Under the pieces are notes generated by a model. It saw nothing but the letters and a program-made list of their open reading frames with translations, was not told the origin of the DNA and made no database searches. Below are positions 61,346 to 64,000 of a stretch of DNA of 64,000 nucleotides, one piece after another. Position 1 is the stretch's first letter; each line of letters opens with the position of its first letter. Origin of the DNA: Cristatella mucedo (lineage: Eukaryota > Bryozoa > Phylactolaemata > Cristatellidae). Both the position numbers and the translations under genes were made by a program. The stretch is from contig WPIO01000008.1 of NCBI GenBank assembly GCA_009760855.2, forward strand, positions 6,299,501 to 6,363,500, in the 5' to 3' direction.

Positions 61346-62400
61346 GTCAGATGGTAGTGCAGAGACCTACCAGTGGACTAAAGTAGAGCTAGTGCTAAGC
61401 CTACTCCTCAAACGATGGGTACAGTCAGAGATACTGGACTATAACCCATACACAAACTGTATTACAGCTAGAGCTCAATAGCCCCAAAATGCTCACTAGT
61501 CAAGACTGCCAGTTTCACTAATCTCCGGATTCTGAAAACGAAGCTGCATCAGCTACCTAAGTCTGAGCGTTACTGCCCAAAAAATGTGCTTGTGTTAATA
61601 ATGTTGTGGAATTAAGCTTAATCGGTAAGTATCTAAGGCCTATGCGAGAGGCTTTGGTGAAGAGCTGCACATTTGAGTGTCTTCAGCAACTTCTTAAAGC
61701 CCTCTTTGAGTGATCTAAGGGTTATTGCTCCTAAAACTTCGAATTTCTATAAATGATATTGCTTTCAGCAACGATTATTGTTAGGGAAGCACTAACATTG
61801 AAGCAATATAGCTGTGAGTTCATTGGACTAGTCAAACAAATATTCTAAAAGAATAGTTGGTGACATAATTCAATACAGGAGTGGCAAGTAGCTGATGGTC
61901 TTGGAGATGCAGTGTTACTATGGCACTATGCAGCAAGAAATGAAATGTGGTATGCAACTATATAAACGCACTTTATTAATTTCAGGGACATTCTTAATGT
62001 GAAAATCACAGTTATAATATGTAATCGTTGTGATCCAGACGCCTTAACATAAGGAAAGGGAGCTTGGACTTCAAATCTCAGTTTACGGGGTTTGAATAGT
62101 GCTGCAGACAATCCACTTTTGCCGGATGTAAGCACGGTTATAGTTGCTAATGCACTGGTTCCACTACACGAATGAGGCTTTTGGATCAGCCGACCTATAC
62201 TGTACGGTGTAAATTCAAACGAGGTATTAACACTTTTTAAAATATGTTGCTCAGGTGTGCACTTTGGGTGTCGTGACTGGTGCATCTAAGATCGGTGAAA
62301 TCCCATGCACATTTTCTTTTGTGACGTGTTAGCGAAAGTAATCGGAAACAAAACCTTGCTTGATGTTATACAGTTCATGTTGGTCATATAAGATTGGACC
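61346..62400. other. Single-copy flank, no gene supported
   Basis: Beyond the array. The only sizeable frame is 119 codons on the minus strand at 61926-62285; it has no signal, motif or second copy to support it. The stretch near 61650-61730 (AGCTGCACATTTGAGTGTCTT, then AAAGCCCTCTTTGAG) has the look of old dispersed-repeat sequence, but I cannot assign it. Confidence 0.5.
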
Positions 62401-62404
62401 ATTA

Positions 62405-62475
62405 TTCCGGAGGTAAGATGCTCACTTACCATTATCAAGGTCAAGGGTTCCATTCCTGCAGTGGGCGATCCTTTA
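62405..62475 (+). mobile_element. tRNA-like SINE head, degenerate
   Basis: AGGTAAGATGCTCAC, then 21-30 bp later GGGTTCCATTCC, which differs from the Pol III B-box consensus GGTTCGANTCC by few bases. The flanking arm GTGGGCGATCC follows. The A box is poor. Similar in layout to the head of the SINE at 59163-59314, but on the other strand. Confidence 0.4.
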
Positions 62476-62699
62476 TTGGCTACAGCAGAAGTAGCTAAAG
62501 CTTTAATACTCTGTGGCTACTTTACATTTGAGGCTGCTACATCAGCTAGCAACTTTTTTCAAAAGGGGGCTGACGTAATATGGCAACCGGCATCCCAATT
62601 TTTGGTCGCATAGCCGTTCGTGGAGAATGCCTGCTTATGACAATAGCTACATAGCTTGCAAAAACAGCCTGATCGATTCATCAGCCAATACTTCAGATA

Positions 62700-62826
62700 A
62701 GCAATGTCAAGTTGTATTACCACTTATAAGTGAATGCATTATAAGTAGCGGCCCTCTGCGGAATTTGAGCTCATGACCTAGGTGGCTAAGAGTGAGTGCC
62801 TTACCTAAAGGGCGATCACGGCTCAA
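62700..62826 (-). mobile_element. Second SINE relic of the 59163-59314 type
   Basis: In plus-strand order it repeats the pattern of the other element: an ATTATAAGTAGCGGCCCTC tail part, then GAGCTCATGACCT, GTGAGTGCCTTACC and AAAGGGCGATCACGG, matching GAGCCCACGACCT, GCGAGCACCTTAACC and TAGACCACACC. Heavily diverged. Confidence 0.45.
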
Positions 62827-64000
62827 ACGATAACGACCAAAGTGTCATATAACTGTTTTAAATGTACTCTCTAGGATAAAATGACGCAGATTTACATACC
62901 AAATGATAATGTAGCATACCTTCACAGATAAATTGCAAGATGGGCACATGATGGTAATAAACCCATATAGCGTCTGTTTTGAACTTGATATCGACGTAGC
63001 AGATGCATAAGTAGCTTCGTTACAATATCCTACAAGTTTATTGGGAAACGATTCATAGCGTCCGAATGCAGAGCAAAATGTACCAAATCTGATTTATCTT
63101 AAAACTAAGGTAACTTGAATCCAAAAACACACGATATCATATTGACAGTTGAATTAAGGTAACATTAGTTAGAGCACAATTATTTCTATGCCGGACTTTA
63201 CAAATACCAGATACATGTACTATTATCTTAATTTAACCCTCACAACCATATCCTGTCTGTTGCAATCTGTTCGGCTATGCAAAGCCTATCAAAAAATAAA
63301 AAGAAAAAAACCTAATTTTAGGCGTACCGTCGTTATCAAATTTGTAAAAAAAATTGAGAAATTCCGACATTTAATCACAAAAAATAGAAGTGTTGTGATC
63401 AAAGTCTGCCTTGATTGACTCCTTTGGATTTACGTCTGTTTTTTCGATTAGCTGTCTTACATTTTAAAACTTATTTTTTCTGTTATCTGTAATTCATATT
63501 ATAGGACGTGGCTACAGGAAAAGTGAGAGCAAATTTTGACAAAAATATTATTGCTGACTTAATAAATTTGAAGCGAATGAAATATGACCACTAACAGACA
63601 AGCCGACATTGCCTCCGAAACACTATTGTATCCAGACTGTGTATATATTATTTGAAAATAAGTATTTTATTTTCAAAAGTAAAGTATTTCCAACAGTTAA
63701 GAAACCCAGCTAGTTTGAAATCGCTTTTATAATGTGCTAGCATTCGTAGATGTAGCATTCATTCATAGGAATGTGCATAATTTGTGATTATATATATTTC
63801 ATTCGTTTTTAATGGTTTTGATGTGAAATTTTAAGGTCTACATACAGTTTAAGCCTATTTTCTACGAAAGTGATCATTTGTTCCCACTGATGAAACACTT
63901 GCAAGCAACAACGATTCTGGAATCGGAACATGGCTTGGTGGACAATGGGTGACTACACAGTATTTTCAAGCATTCCCAGTAAACAGCCTGCGTTTTTAAT
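62827..64000. other. AT-rich single-copy DNA, no gene seen
   Basis: Many stops in all frames. A Lys-rich 76-codon frame at 63188-63418 is the longest, and its composition simply follows the A-rich sequence. No repeat with the arrays is seen. Confidence 0.5.

Noticed and set aside
61926-62285. 119-codon minus-strand frame
   Set aside because: Single copy, no signal peptide, domain or motif, and within the length expected by chance in this much sequence.
1-64000. CRISPR array, bacterial operon or prophage
   Set aside because: Repeat units are of kilobase size with no short spacers, there are no dense ORFs or ribosome binding sites, and the retroelements are eukaryotic.

Overview
The window is animal-type eukaryotic DNA, almost all of it tandemly repeated. 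There is no operon-like gene packing and no long open reading frame. It carries CA microsatellites, a decayed non-LTR retrotransposon tail and tRNA-derived SINE-like pieces with a GCGCTATATAAA tail. A marine invertebrate is a reasonable guess, but nothing here fixes the phylum.

Layout. (1) Positions 1-8350 hold three head-to-tail units of about 2.98-3.0 kb; the third is cut at 8350. Each has a CA tract, a 77-bp sub-repeat and, on the minus strand, pieces that look like exons of a small secreted-protein gene: a signal-peptide exon, a middle exon, a basic exon and a Thr/Ser/Pro-rich last exon. Stops and a frameshift suggest most copies are pseudogenes. (2) Positions 8351-9817 are a spacer with the decayed 3' end of a LINE reverse transcriptase ORF and a CA/TA tract. 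(3) Positions 9818-61345 are an array of 27 complete monomers plus one partial monomer of about 1.86-1.97 kb, all in one orientation. The centre (about 21.3-44.1 kb) is a higher-order repeat of an A monomer (about 1.87 kb) plus a B monomer (about 1.97 kb), period about 3.84 kb and nearly identical between copies. A third class, C (1.94 kb), lies on both sides of it. Monomers at both ends of the array are increasingly diverged. Deletions, chimeric monomers and one well-defined A/B crossover record unequal exchange. (4) Positions 61346-64000 are single-copy AT-rich DNA with two tRNA-like SINE relics.

The most interesting reading is that the two repeat families are related. Both carry, on the minus strand, a pyrimidine-tract acceptor (TTTCTTACAG or TTTGTTTTAG type) followed at a codon boundary by a Thr/Ser-rich frame of 50-57 codons ending in a Cys-rich tail. 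Diverged monomers also keep short minus-strand peptide frames through synonymous changes. The array may therefore be a tandemly amplified gene family, now largely decayed, rather than a satellite of random origin. This is inference: the core copies contain stops, and no complete gene could be assembled.
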